From an uncultured Terriglobus sp. (GTDB lineage: Bacteria > Acidobacteriota > Terriglobia > Terriglobales > Acidobacteriaceae), in contig CALMRM010000036.1 in NCBI GenBank assembly GCA_937871605.1, forward strand, positions 1 to 16,374: DNA of 16,374 nucleotides, read 5' to 3'. The notes below the pieces were generated by a model, which was not told the DNA's origin, made no database searches, and worked only from the letters and a program-made list of their open reading frames with translations. A program made the translations under genes and the position numbers. Numbering within the stretch: position 1 is the stretch's first letter; each line of letters begins with the position of its first letter. Positions 1 to 6,480 of this stretch are shown here, piece after piece.

Positions 1-180
1 CGCTGCGCCTGTCTTGCTGGTGCGCTTTTTCGCTTTCGTCTTTGGCGCAGTGGTCGTGCTGGGCGCGGTGGTAGTGCTGGGCGCAGTGGTTTGTTGCGCA
101 TGTACGGTCAAGGCGGCTAGCGGCGACAGCAGCGCTGCGGCCAATCCCACGGTCAAGGCCTGTGTGCGGATACGGTTCAT
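1..180 (-). CDS. Secreted Thr/Ala/Pro/Lys-rich protein, N-terminal part (cut by window edge)
   Basis: The minus-strand frame opens with ATG at 180-178 and stays open to base 1, so 60 codons are visible and the gene continues to the left. The start is supported by a GGAGAGG-like ribosome-binding site just upstream. Residues 1-28 form a typical Sec signal peptide: basic start MNRIRTQ, a hydrophobic Ala/Leu core, and a likely cleavage after VHA before QQ. The mature part begins with repeated TTTAPS units and turns basic (KTKAKKRTSKTG). That is a low-complexity extracytoplasmic linker, and no catalytic domain is visible in this portion. Function is unknown. It lies 107 bases downstream of the MFS gene on the same strand, so cotranscription is possible but not shown. 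Confidence 0.7.
   Translation of the reverse strand, partial: MNRIRTQALTVGLAAALLSPLAALTVHAQQTTAPSTTTAPSTTTAPKTKAKKRTSKTGAA
47..91. repeat. 18-bp tandem repeat coding TTTAPS units
   Basis: Two full 18-bp units (47-64 and 65-82) that differ at two positions are followed by half a third unit (83-91). Read on the minus strand they encode Thr-Thr-Thr-Ala-Pro-Ser repeats in the linker just after the predicted signal peptide. The in-frame period suggests that linker length can vary by slippage. Confidence 0.6.
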
Positions 181-287
181 TGAACTTCCTCTCCGGTACA
201 GCAATCCAGGAACGCGTCCCGAACTGCGACAGCATCCTGTTAGAGCGCGGGAGGACGGCGGCGGATGTCTACGGCTTGGAGCGGAGT

Positions 288-1583
288 TCAGGCGTGCAGA
301 AGGGCTGCCTGCTCTTGCCGTGCAGCCCGCGGTACAGTTTTGCCGGTGCTGTGCCGCAGCACGGCCAGCAGGAGCAGCAGCAGTTCGAAGCCGCACAGTC
401 CCGCACTCCCAAAGTGCTGCCACAGCGCGGGCGACACCGCAGACGCGATCGCGCCGCCCACAAAATACGCCGTCATGTACAGCGTATTGATGCGGGTGCG
501 CGCCTCTGGCCGCAGCGAAAAGTTGCGTGTCTGGTTGCCCAGTTGCAACGCCTGCATGCCCACGTCCAGCAGCACCACGGCCACGCTCAGCGCCAGCAGA
601 TAGGTCCACATGTGCAGGTGTCCGGCAGCCTGCGCGGCAAAGGCGGTGCGCTCCGTAGCGTATACACCGGCCACCGCCAGCAGCAGCGCGCCCAGTGCCA
701 GGCTAATGACGTAGCGAGGCCCACGCCGGTCGGACAGCCTGCCCGCGTACGCCGCAATCAGCGTGCCCGCCGCGCCCACCAGGCCGAAGCTGCCGGTAAC
801 GCCCGCATGGAGACCATGCCGCTCCAGCACAAAGGCCAGCGTGTTCCAGAAAGCGGAGAACATGCCAAAGGCCAGCGCGCCCATCACGCAGCTCTCCTGC
901 AACAGCGGTTCCGCGCGCAGCACGGTCCAGAGCGAGCGCAGTACCTGCCCGTACGGCAGGTGCTGGCGTGCTGGCAGCGCCGGCATCAGCCGGTGAATTA
1001 GCGGCAGGAGCAGCACGCAAACGGCGGCAGCTGCGGCGAAGACCACGCGCCATCCGGCCACGCGCGCTGTCAGGTGCCCGGTCACCTCAGAGAGCCACCC
1101 GGCCACGGTGCGCGCCAGCAGCACGCCCAGCAGCAAACCTGTCATGACCACGCCCACGGCGCGGCCACGGTTCTCCGGCTCCGCCAGGTCCGGCGCAATG
1201 GGCAGCACCACATGCGTCACAGAGGCACATGCGCCCACCACGGCGCTGAGCAACAGCAGAACGGGCAGCGAGGGTGCGCAACTCAGCAGCAGCAGCGCCA
1301 CGGACAGCGCGGCAAACAGCTTCAGGATCAGGCCGCGCCGCTCCAGAGCGTCGCCCAGCGGTGTCAGCAGCAGCATGCCCAGCGTGTAGCCCACCTGCGT
1401 GGCCACGCCAATCTGCCCGGCGGTTGCGGCATCTGCGTGGAAGCTTGCACCCATTTGCGGCAGCAGCGGCTGGCACAGGTAGATGGCGGAGACGCTGACG
1501 CCGCAGCACAGGCCGAGAAAGGCGAGGTGTGCCTGTGGACGGGGCCGGTCTGTTGCTGGGGAGGCTTGCCCGCCTTCGGGCAT
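288..1583 (-). CDS. MFS transporter (12-TM, drug/sugar efflux type)
   Basis: This is an integral membrane major facilitator. It has about 12 hydrophobic segments in two halves and ends with a basic, Arg/Gln-rich tail. With the start used here (431 aa), MFS motif A, GDALERR, lies near residues 77-83 in the TM2-TM3 loop. Its second-half counterpart, GRLSDRRG, is near 291. The late segment LGNQTRNFSLRPEARTR followed by INTLYM is typical of YnfM/arabinose-efflux-like MFS exporters; the substrate cannot be told. I chose ATG at 1583 because GGAG sits 8 bases upstream. ATG 1640 and GTG 1664 are in-frame alternatives that would add 19 or 27 residues lacking membrane character. It lies downstream of the fluoride antiporter on the same strand, separated by a terminator-like hairpin, so separate transcription is likely. 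Confidence 0.9.
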   Translation of the reverse strand: MPEGGQASPATDRPRPQAHLAFLGLCCGVSVSAIYLCQPLLPQMGASFHADAATAGQIGVATQVGYTLGMLLLTPLGDALERRGLILKLFAALSVALLLLSCAPSLPVLLLLSAVVGACASVTHVVLPIAPDLAEPENRGRAVGVVMTGLLLGVLLARTVAGWLSEVTGHLTARVAGWRVVFAAAAAVCVLLLPLIHRLMPALPARQHLPYGQVLRSLWTVLRAEPLLQESCVMGALAFGMFSAFWNTLAFVLERHGLHAGVTGSFGLVGAAGTLIAAYAGRLSDRRGPRYVISLALGALLLAVAGVYATERTAFAAQAAGHLHMWTYLLALSVAVVLLDVGMQALQLGNQTRNFSLRPEARTRINTLYMTAYFVGGAIASAVSPALWQHFGSAGLCGFELLLLLLAVLRHSTGKTVPRAARQEQAALLHA

Positions 1584-1676
1584 CTCTGGCACTCCGGGCT
1601 GCAGGGAGGCGCGCCCGGAGCTGCTTCGATCGCTTTGCATCCCTCCCAGTGTACGTTTTTGCACGTGGAAGCATGC

Positions 1677-1698
1677 AAAACGCCGCAGTTAGGCGGCG
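1677..1698 (-). terminator. Rho-independent terminator-like hairpin between clc and MFS genes
   Basis: On the minus strand a perfect 6-bp GC stem (CGCCGC...GCGGCG, 1698-1681, 6-base loop) is followed directly by TTTT (1680-1677). It lies after the fluoride antiporter stop and before the MFS start, so it probably ends the antiporter transcript. The short T-run limits certainty. Confidence 0.5.
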
Positions 1699-1715
1699 AA
1701 TGCGTGTTGGGGAGG

Positions 1716-1779
1716 CACAAATGTGCACTTTTGTCGCCTTCCCACACAGAAAAGACCGCTTACGCGCCACGAATGTGCA
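1716..1779. promoter_or_regulatory. Paired near-palindromic repeats, possible operator of the MFS gene
   Basis: CACAAATGTGCA (1716-1727) and CACGAATGTGCA (1768-1779) are 12-mers differing at one base and spaced 52 bases apart. Each contains an imperfect inverted repeat of CACA/TGTG type. The second copy also begins a 6-bp hairpin, TGTGCA/TGCACA (1774-1791). They lie in the otherwise empty interval upstream of the MFS gene, where an operator would be expected. No regulator gene adjoins, so this is inference. Confidence 0.3.
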
Positions 1780-1832
1780 GCGAAGTGCACACATCTGACA
1801 TCAGTCGCGTCCGTGCCCTGCATGGATCGCTG

Positions 1833-3086
1833 CTAGAGCTCGTCGACCGGCGTCTCGTACTTGTGCAGGCCGACCCGCTGCGAGGCGTAGATGCCCGCGT
1901 GCCCTGAAAACAGGTAGCTGAACACGCAGGCCAGCGCGGCGTACGCACCGGCTTCTGCGCCGAACAACTCGATGGCCATCAAGGACGAGGCGATTGGCGT
2001 GTTGGCCGCGCCCGCAAACACCGCGACAAAGCCCATGCCAGCCAGCAGCGGCGGCGGCAGCGGTAGCACCCAGGCAAGTGCATTGCCCAACGTGGCACCG
2101 ATAAAGAACAGCGGCGTGACCTCACCGCCCTTGAAGCCCGTGCCCAGTGTGACGGCGGTGAACAAGAGCTTCAGCAGCCAGTCCTGTGGGCTATGCCGCG
2201 GGCCGAAGGCCGCCACGATGGTAGGAATGCCCAGGCCGATGTAGCGCGTGGTACCCATTGCAAACACAGCCGCAGCCACCACAATGCCGCCCAGGAACGG
2301 GCGCAGCGGAGGCCAGGCCACATGCTGCTTGAACAAGGCGCCTACCCCGTGCGTGAGCCACGCAAACCCGCGTGCCACCAAACCAAAGACAGCTCCGGCA
2401 AGCGCCGCCCAGACCAGCCCCGTGGCCTTGAGCGCGGGCACGCTGCCCATCGGATACAGGGTGTGCTGCACGCCCCAGGCGTGGGTGGTCAAGTCGCCCA
2501 CGAACGCCGCGGTGAAGCACGGGAGGATGGCGTCGTAGCCCACCGTGCCGATGGCCAGCACCTCTAACCCGAACACCGCACCGGCCAGCGGCGTGCCAAA
2601 GACGGAGGCAAACCCGGCGCTGATGCCCGCCATCAGCAGCACGCGGCGCTCCGGCGGGCTCATGCGGAAGGGCTTTGCGAGCTGGTCGGCCAGCGATGCG
2701 CCGGTCTGGATGGCCGTGCCCTCGCGCCCCGCAGAGCCGCCGAACAGGTGCGTCATAAATGTGCCGATCAGGATCAGCGGCGTCATGCGGATGGGAATGG
2801 TCCGCTGTGGCTGGTGTACCTCGTCAAGAATGAGGTTGTTGCCCGCCTCTACCGCTGTCCCCGGATACCGGTACATCAGCCCCACCAGCAGGCCCGCCAC
2901 CGGCAACAGCAGGATGAGGGAGCGATGTGCTTCGCGCGTGGCGGTGGCCCAGTTCAGCGAGACCAGCAGCACTGCGGACGCCGTACCGCCCAGCACACCA
3001 GCCAAGGCGGCGATGGGCAGCCAGCGCAGCAGATACCGCAGGGTGCGGACGAGTTCAGAGTTGGCGAGGGAACGTACGTCAGGCAA
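1833..3086 (-). CDS. CLC-F type fluoride/proton antiporter
   Basis: This is a 417-residue CLC-family membrane protein that exports cytoplasmic fluoride in exchange for protons. It is shorter than chloride CLCs and has no CBS domains. The gating glutamate is in GREGT (E122) rather than the chloride-type GREGP. The first selectivity loop reads EAGNNL (80-85) instead of GSGIP. GFKGGEVTPLF (307-317) carries the E-V-T motif of CLC-F proteins, and a Tyr at 390 (GHAGIY) matches the central Tyr. All of these are hallmarks of the fluoride-specific branch. Translation starts at TTG 3086. TAGGAGG lies 4 bases upstream and no better in-frame start is near. The fluoride riboswitch directly upstream independently supports the substrate. 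The Asn-type selectivity position, versus Met in the structurally studied homologue, may affect F-/Cl- selectivity. Confidence 0.93.
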   Translation of the reverse strand: MPDVRSLANSELVRTLRYLLRWLPIAALAGVLGGTASAVLLVSLNWATATREAHRSLILLLPVAGLLVGLMYRYPGTAVEAGNNLILDEVHQPQRTIPIRMTPLILIGTFMTHLFGGSAGREGTAIQTGASLADQLAKPFRMSPPERRVLLMAGISAGFASVFGTPLAGAVFGLEVLAIGTVGYDAILPCFTAAFVGDLTTHAWGVQHTLYPMGSVPALKATGLVWAALAGAVFGLVARGFAWLTHGVGALFKQHVAWPPLRPFLGGIVVAAAVFAMGTTRYIGLGIPTIVAAFGPRHSPQDWLLKLLFTAVTLGTGFKGGEVTPLFFIGATLGNALAWVLPLPPPLLAGMGFVAVFAGAANTPIASSLMAIELFGAEAGAYAALACVFSYLFSGHAGIYASQRVGLHKYETPVDEL

Positions 3087-3100
3087 GGGACCTCCTACAG

Positions 3101-3160
3101 AGTGCAGGAGTCATCAGCAGCAGGAGCGTTCCTGCGCGGTTCCGGCGAACCCCATCGCCG
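3101..3160 (-). promoter_or_regulatory. Fluoride riboswitch (crcB motif RNA)
   Basis: The minus strand has the conserved elements of the fluoride aptamer in order: GGCGATGG (3159-3152), GTTCGCC closing that stem, AACCGC, a variable hairpin GCAGGA/TCCTGC, and the signature GCTGATGACTCCTGC ending near 3103. It lies just upstream of the CLC-F gene, the commonest context for this RNA. The conserved ACTCCT can also pair with the TAGGAGG ribosome-binding site at 3091-3097, so translational control by sequestering that site is plausible. A classical P1 5' strand is not obvious. The aptamer is certain from motif order; the switching mechanism is inference. Confidence 0.92.
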
Positions 3161-3189
3161 TGGCGTAGCTACAGCTTGGAACTAGAAGG

Positions 3190-3236
3190 TTGGTGGACCT
3201 AATCGGGATCGAACCAATGACCTCTTCCATGCCATG
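3190..3236 (-). repeat. tRNA-Ala(GGC) 3'-end fragment, att-like direct repeat copy A
   Basis: The minus strand reads, from the anticodon loop (ATGGCAT, anticodon GGC), into the 3' stem, variable loop, a T-arm with GGTTCGATCCC, the acceptor 3' strand TAGGTCC, A and CCA. No 5' acceptor, D-arm or anticodon 5' stem precedes it, so this is not a complete tRNA. It is 45/47 identical to copy B 3090 bp to the right, including one T-stem change to a wobble pair. This is the classical attachment core left by integrases that use tRNA 3' ends. Confidence 0.8.
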
Positions 3237-3330
3237 CTACGGGTGCCACCGTAAGTTAGTAAAGGTATAGCACTCCTGAGTTGGCAAAACCGGAAAGCGT
3301 TCATCATCGTCGACACACAAGCGCACAGCA

Positions 3331-3351
3331 TAGCTGTACAGCTTAGCTGTA
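3331..3351. promoter_or_regulatory. Probable MarR operator upstream of the regulator gene
   Basis: A perfect 12-bp palindrome, AGCTGTACAGCT (3332-3343), overlaps two direct copies of TAGCTGTA (3331-3338 and 3344-3351, period 13). It ends 20 bases before the marR start codon and overlaps a TATACA element (3350-3355) that could be the -10. A self-repressing MarR protein bound here would block RNA polymerase. This is inferred from symmetry and position. Confidence 0.5.
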
Positions 3352-3370
3352 TACATGCGATCATGGTTTC

Positions 3371-3823
3371 ATGAAGCTTGCTAAAGGCGAGACATCGGTC
3401 GAGCCCTCATCCAAACTGGCTGCGGAGATTCGTGCCGTGTTCCGCAAGCTCAAGCTGCGGCTGCGCGAGCAGGGGGGAGGAAGCGATCTGGCACCCTCTC
3501 AGGTGTCAGTCCTCCTTCGACTGGAAGCCGGCGGTGCGCTTACGGTTTCAAGTCTTGCGCGATTAGAAGGCATGCGTCCTCAGTCGATGCGCACACTTGT
3601 CGCGTCACTGGTGAAGGCCGGCCTGATTGGTGGTGCTCCTGACCCGAGTGATGGACGGCAAACACTGATGTCCCTCACGCCCAAATGCCTGAAGTGGCTT
3701 CGCGAAGGCCGAGCCGCGAGGCTGGACTGGTTAGCCGCGACCATCTCCCGAAAGCTTTCCGTCCGTGAACAAGAGCATCTCCACGCCGCGTTGGAACTGC
3801 TGGTGCGGCTGACTGCCGACTGA
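3371..3823 (+). CDS. MarR-family transcriptional regulator
   Basis: This is a 150-residue winged-helix repressor of the usual MarR length. The DNA-binding part spans about residues 42-105: the recognition region SSLARLEGMRPQSMR followed by LVKAGLIGGAPDPSDGRQ, with the conserved Asp-x-x-Asp-Gly-Arg wing tip at 91-96. N- and C-terminal helices would form the dimer interface. ATG 3371 is the only plausible start, although no ribosome-binding site precedes it. With a TATACA element at 3350-3355 the transcript would be leaderless or nearly so. The gene heads a four-gene plus-strand operon and lies just beside a palindromic site, so autoregulation and control of the downstream exporter by a small ligand is the expected role. 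The ligand cannot be read from sequence. Confidence 0.88.
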   Translation: MKLAKGETSVEPSSKLAAEIRAVFRKLKLRLREQGGGSDLAPSQVSVLLRLEAGGALTVSSLARLEGMRPQSMRTLVASLVKAGLIGGAPDPSDGRQTLMSLTPKCLKWLREGRAARLDWLAATISRKLSVREQEHLHAALELLVRLTAD

Positions 3824-3856
3824 ACTCATATCAACGCTTCTCCGAGGTAAGGCACT

Positions 3857-4441
3857 ATGCCGCTTAGCAAGCTAGACCACAACACAGCCTTGATCGTCAT
3901 CGACCTGCAGAAAGGCATCGCAGGTGGAGATTTTCTCCATCCTGTCAGTGACATCGTGAGACAGACGTGCTCCCTGATCGATGCCTTCCGCGCGAAGGAC
4001 CTGCCCGTCGTTCTTGTCAACGTAGCCGGACGTGCGCCCGGGCGGACGGAGCAGGGACCACGCAGCAGCATGAGTCTTGCCGAGGGTTGGACCGATCTCC
4101 TGCCGGAGTTGGATCCACAACCAAAAGACATCCTGATCACGAAGCGAAGCTGGGGCGCGTTCGCAACCACAGACTTGGAACAGCAGCTGAGGGCGCGCGG
4201 CATCACCCAGGTGGTCGTCACTGGTGTCGTCACTTCGGGCGGGGTTGAGGCCACGGCACGCCAGGCCTACGAGCAAGGATTCAACGTCACGGTCGCAACG
4301 GATGCGGTGACGGATGTTCGCGAGGAGGCACACCGGTACAGCCTCGAAAACGTGTTCCCTCGTATGGCAGAGACCGGGTCGACGAAGGACATCCTCTCTC
4401 TTCTCGAGGTGTCGTTGAAAGAAAGTCGAGCGACATCATGA
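3857..4441 (+). CDS. Isochorismatase-like hydrolase with Gly at the catalytic Cys position
   Basis: This 194-residue cytosolic protein has the isochorismatase/cysteine-hydrolase fold. The catalytic Asp is D16 in LIVIDLQKG and the catalytic Lys is K96 in ITKRSWGAF. The third triad position, normally Cys in a T-N-x-C-V-E motif, is Gly here (T126-S-G-G129-V-E). The true isochorismatases EntB and PhzD also have Gly there and hydrolyse vinyl ethers without a covalent enzyme. Amidases and nicotinamidases of the family need the Cys, so amide hydrolysis looks unlikely. GAGG sits 9 bases before ATG 3857. It starts 33 bases after marR and its stop overlaps the next start (ATGA). With a MarR regulator and an exporter it probably belongs to a response to an aromatic or other small molecule; the substrate is unknown. 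Confidence 0.87.
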   Translation: MPLSKLDHNTALIVIDLQKGIAGGDFLHPVSDIVRQTCSLIDAFRAKDLPVVLVNVAGRAPGRTEQGPRSSMSLAEGWTDLLPELDPQPKDILITKRSWGAFATTDLEQQLRARGITQVVVTGVVTSGGVEATARQAYEQGFNVTVATDAVTDVREEAHRYSLENVFPRMAETGSTKDILSLLEVSLKESRATS

Positions 4442-4767
4442 ACTGGCTCTGGCTTGTCTCGTACTTCTTTGGCGGCGCTTTTGCGGCCAACGCCATTCCG
4501 CACTATGTCGCCGGCATGCTCGGACGGTCCTTCCAGACTCCGTTTGCCAAGCCGCCCGGCGAGGGCCTTTCCTCTTCCACGGTGAATATCATCTGGGGGC
4601 TCTTCAACGCGGTACTCGCGTACCTGCTTCTCGCACGTGTCGGTGACTTCCGTCTGCGGGTGACCAGCCACGTACTTGCGCTCGGCCTCGGTGTGCTGTT
4701 CATCAGCCTTGCTTCAGCGCGTCATTTCGGCCGGTTCCACGGAGGCAATGCCCCGTCGCGTCCATGA
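4438..4767 (+). CDS. Small integral membrane protein, unknown function
   Basis: This 109-residue protein has three likely membrane segments: about residues 3-28 (Trp/Phe-rich start MNWLWLVSYFFGG), 48-68 and 74-94. A conserved-looking loop, PHYVAGMLGR to KPPGEGLSS, lies between the first two. It has no signal cleavage site, and I recognise no named family. The start overlaps the hydrolase stop (ATGA) and the stop overlaps the MFS start (ATGA), so it is translationally coupled to both. That argues it is a real gene and possibly an accessory of the exporter. The C-terminus is short, basic and hydrophilic. Confidence 0.8.
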   Translation: MNWLWLVSYFFGGAFAANAIPHYVAGMLGRSFQTPFAKPPGEGLSSSTVNIIWGLFNAVLAYLLLARVGDFRLRVTSHVLALGLGVLFISLASARHFGRFHGGNAPSRP

Positions 4768-6023
4768 AGAATCCAGCGTCCAGGACGTTCCGCTCCCTCC
4801 GCAGCTACAACTTTCGCTTGTGGACGATAGGGGGCTTGGTTTCCAACATCGGAACCTGGATGCAGCGCGTGGCGCAGGACTGGCTCGTGCTGACACAGCT
4901 TACTCACCACGATGCTTCTACGCTGGGCATCGTGATGGGGCTGCAGTTCGCGCCGCAACTGCTGTTTCTGCCATGGACGGGATCGGCCGCTGACCGGCTC
5001 AACCAACGCAAGCTCCTGTTACTTACGCAGGCGACCATGGGCGTGCTCGCGTTGCTCTTGGGAGGTCTCACGCTTACGGGGGCTGTGCGGCTCTGGCATG
5101 TGTATCTCCTCGCCTTCCTTTCCGGTTCCGCCGCTGCGCTGGACGCGCCTGTCCGGCAGACGTTTGTGGCGGAGTTGGTGGGCGACTCCGACCTGCCAAA
5201 CGCGGTGGCACTCAACTCGATGTCATTCAACGCCGCTCAGATGGTCGGTCCTGCAGTCGCCGGTCTGCTCATCGCAAGGATTGGCATCGGCTGGGCCTTC
5301 CTGCTCAATGGCCTTTCCTTCGGGGCCGTTCTTCTTTCCATGTGTTTCTTTCGCATACCGGAGCTGCGCACAAGCGCTCGCGCCCAGCGGACCACTTCCG
5401 GATTTTTGGAAGGACTGCGCTATGTATGGAACAGACCAGACCTCCGAGCGATCCTCATTATGTTGTTTCTCATTGGCACCTTTGGGTTGAACTTTCCGAT
5501 CTTCATCTCCACGATGGCTGTGAGCGTGTTGCACACGGACGCGCGCGGCTTCGGCCTGCTCTCCTCGGTGATGGCAATGGGCACCCTCGCAGGCTCCCTG
5601 ATAGCAGCCAATCGGCAGCGGGCCAGTGTGGCGTCTCTCCTCGTGGGAGCGGGCGTCTTCGGGCTGGGTTGCACCTTTGCCGCCCTGTCGCACGGCTACT
5701 GGTGGTTTGGCACCGCTCTCGCGGTCGTCGGCGCTGCTGCTCTGACGTTTACCAATGGCACGAACAGCATCATGCAACTGACAACGGAACCCACGATGCG
5801 GGGCAGAGTTATGGCCTTGAGGGTGGGCATAGCACTTGGAGGGACACCGATCGGCGCTCCTTTTGTTGGATGGGTCGCCAATCATTTCGGTCCCCGCTGG
5901 TCGCTGGGCGTCGGCGCCTTGGCGGGCTTCACAGCTGCCCTGGTCGCACTCCTCGTTCTGGCCCGCAGAAGGACGTCAAGCACGATCTGTACTCCCATAA
6001 CAGCCTGTAGCAAGCCGTCCTGA
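4764..6023 (+). CDS. MFS exporter, MFS_3 (EntS-like) group
   Basis: This 419-residue, roughly 12-TM major facilitator transporter is in the inner membrane. Features of the MFS_3/EntS branch are visible. They include SYNFRLWTIGGLVSNIGTW near the start, GTWMQRVAQDWLVL (30-43), motif A as GSAADRLNQRK (73-83), PVRQTFVAELV (129-139) and NSMSFNAAQMVGPAVAG. Members of this group export enterobactin, macrolides, tetracycline and other small molecules; the substrate here is unknown. The ATGA overlap with the preceding membrane protein makes it the last gene of the marR-hydrolase-membrane-MFS operon. The final residues (RRRTSSTICTPITACSKPS) look less conserved. Repression by the MarR protein and induction by the exported compound would be the standard arrangement. 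Confidence 0.92.
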   Translation: MKNPASRTFRSLRSYNFRLWTIGGLVSNIGTWMQRVAQDWLVLTQLTHHDASTLGIVMGLQFAPQLLFLPWTGSAADRLNQRKLLLLTQATMGVLALLLGGLTLTGAVRLWHVYLLAFLSGSAAALDAPVRQTFVAELVGDSDLPNAVALNSMSFNAAQMVGPAVAGLLIARIGIGWAFLLNGLSFGAVLLSMCFFRIPELRTSARAQRTTSGFLEGLRYVWNRPDLRAILIMLFLIGTFGLNFPIFISTMAVSVLHTDARGFGLLSSVMAMGTLAGSLIAANRQRASVASLLVGAGVFGLGCTFAALSHGYWWFGTALAVVGAAALTFTNGTNSIMQLTTEPTMRGRVMALRVGIALGGTPIGAPFVGWVANHFGPRWSLGVGALAGFTAALVALLVLARRRTSSTICTPITACSKPS

Positions 6024-6170
6024 ACGTACCTCAGAAAACGACACCGTCCTCTATCTCACGGTGAAGATGTTCGTGATTGATAACCGGCGCTCGCCCAGAG
6101 GAAGGGCACGGTCAAAGATGCACAAGGAGTGCTGCGGCCACGCCGGCCGCAACCACGACCGAGCCGCACG

Positions 6171-6257
6171 ATGAACAAGCTGGCCGGCAAAGTGGCATAG
6201 CCGGGCAACCGAGCAAATCGAAGTTTGCCACCAAGTTGCTACCAACCTGTTTGGGGT
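6171..6257 (+). pseudogene. Possible remnant of a short-chain dehydrogenase/reductase
   Basis: ATG 6171 opens MNKLAGKVA and then stops (TAG 6198). This is how many SDR enzymes begin, just before their VxTGAS NAD-binding loop. In another frame shortly after (from 6217), IEVCHQVATNLFGVSAML resembles the SDR stretch xQxxTNLFGV before the catalytic region. Together they look like two pieces of an SDR gene joined by a deletion and frameshift next to the tRNA repeat. The matches are short, so this is tentative. Confidence 0.22.
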
Positions 6258-6279
6258 GTCCGCTATGCTGTTGGAAGAA

Positions 6280-6326
6280 TTGGTGGACCTGATCGGGATC
6301 GAACCGATGACCTCTTCCATGCCATG
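6280..6326 (-). repeat. tRNA-Ala(GGC) 3'-end fragment, att-like direct repeat copy B
   Basis: This repeat shares 45/47 bases with copy A at 3190-3236. On the minus strand it runs from the anticodon loop to CCA with a fully paired T-stem (ATCGG/CCGAT). The bases just before it (TTTCC) could also pair with GGAAG to complete the anticodon arm, but no D-arm or 5' acceptor strand (expected GGACCTG) follows upstream. The tRNA is therefore incomplete. With copy A it brackets the marR operon and points to an intact tRNA-Ala beyond the right edge of the window. Confidence 0.8.
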
Positions 6327-6408
6327 GAAAACTGAAAAAGATAAGTTGTTGACGACAAAGGAGTTATAAACCGGAGGAACCGGCAAAACCGGCCCAATCG
6401 ACGGCCTT

Positions 6409-6428
6409 TGACACAAACTGACACAAAC
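6409..6428. repeat. Tandem decamer TGACACAAAC x2 near copy B
   Basis: Two perfect adjacent copies of TGACACAAAC occupy 6409-6418 and 6419-6428, about 80 bases from the tRNA fragment. Short direct repeats at this distance resemble integrase arm-type sites flanking an attachment core. No integrase gene is in the window, so this is only suggestive. Confidence 0.35.
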
Positions 6429-6437
6429 TTTTGGGCG

Positions 6438-6475
6438 GTGAGCTGGGTCGTGGCGGGCCAGCTCACATTTTCTCT
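6438..6475 (+). terminator. Strong hairpin with T-rich tail
   Basis: A perfect 9-bp inverted repeat, GTGAGCTGG (6438-6446) and CCAGCTCAC (6458-6466), has an 11-base loop. It is followed on the plus strand by ATTTTCTCTT. The shape fits an intrinsic terminator for plus-strand transcription coming from the left, which would insulate the toxin-antitoxin/RNA-repair genes. Confidence 0.5.
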
Positions 6476-6480
6476 TCAGA
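6465..6480. repeat. 16-bp direct repeat, left copy
   Basis: ACATTTTCTCTTCAGA here matches 15/16 bases of 11679-11694. The two copies sit immediately outside the toxin-antitoxin plus hen1-pnkp cassette. About one such pair is expected by chance in a window this size, so the position rather than the match is what is notable. Confidence 0.35.

Noticed and set aside
162..1001. Long plus-strand open frame (also 1074-1907) opposite the MFS gene
   Set aside because: It is very rich in Gln/Arg/His with no recognisable domain and is antisense to a clear 12-TM transporter; it is a shadow of GC-rich codon bias.
3190..3290. A complete tRNA-Ala gene at copy A or B
   Set aside because: No 5' acceptor strand (expected GGACCTA or GGACCTG) or D-arm lies upstream on the minus strand of either copy; only the 3' half is present.
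5223..5885. 220-codon minus-strand open frame inside the MFS_3 gene
   Set aside because: It is antisense to a well-conserved transporter and has no domain or ribosome-binding site.
6042..6063. Hairpin CACCGT/ACGGTG after the MFS_3 gene as a terminator
   Set aside because: The stem is 6 bp with a 10-base loop and no T-run on either strand; it is too weak to call.
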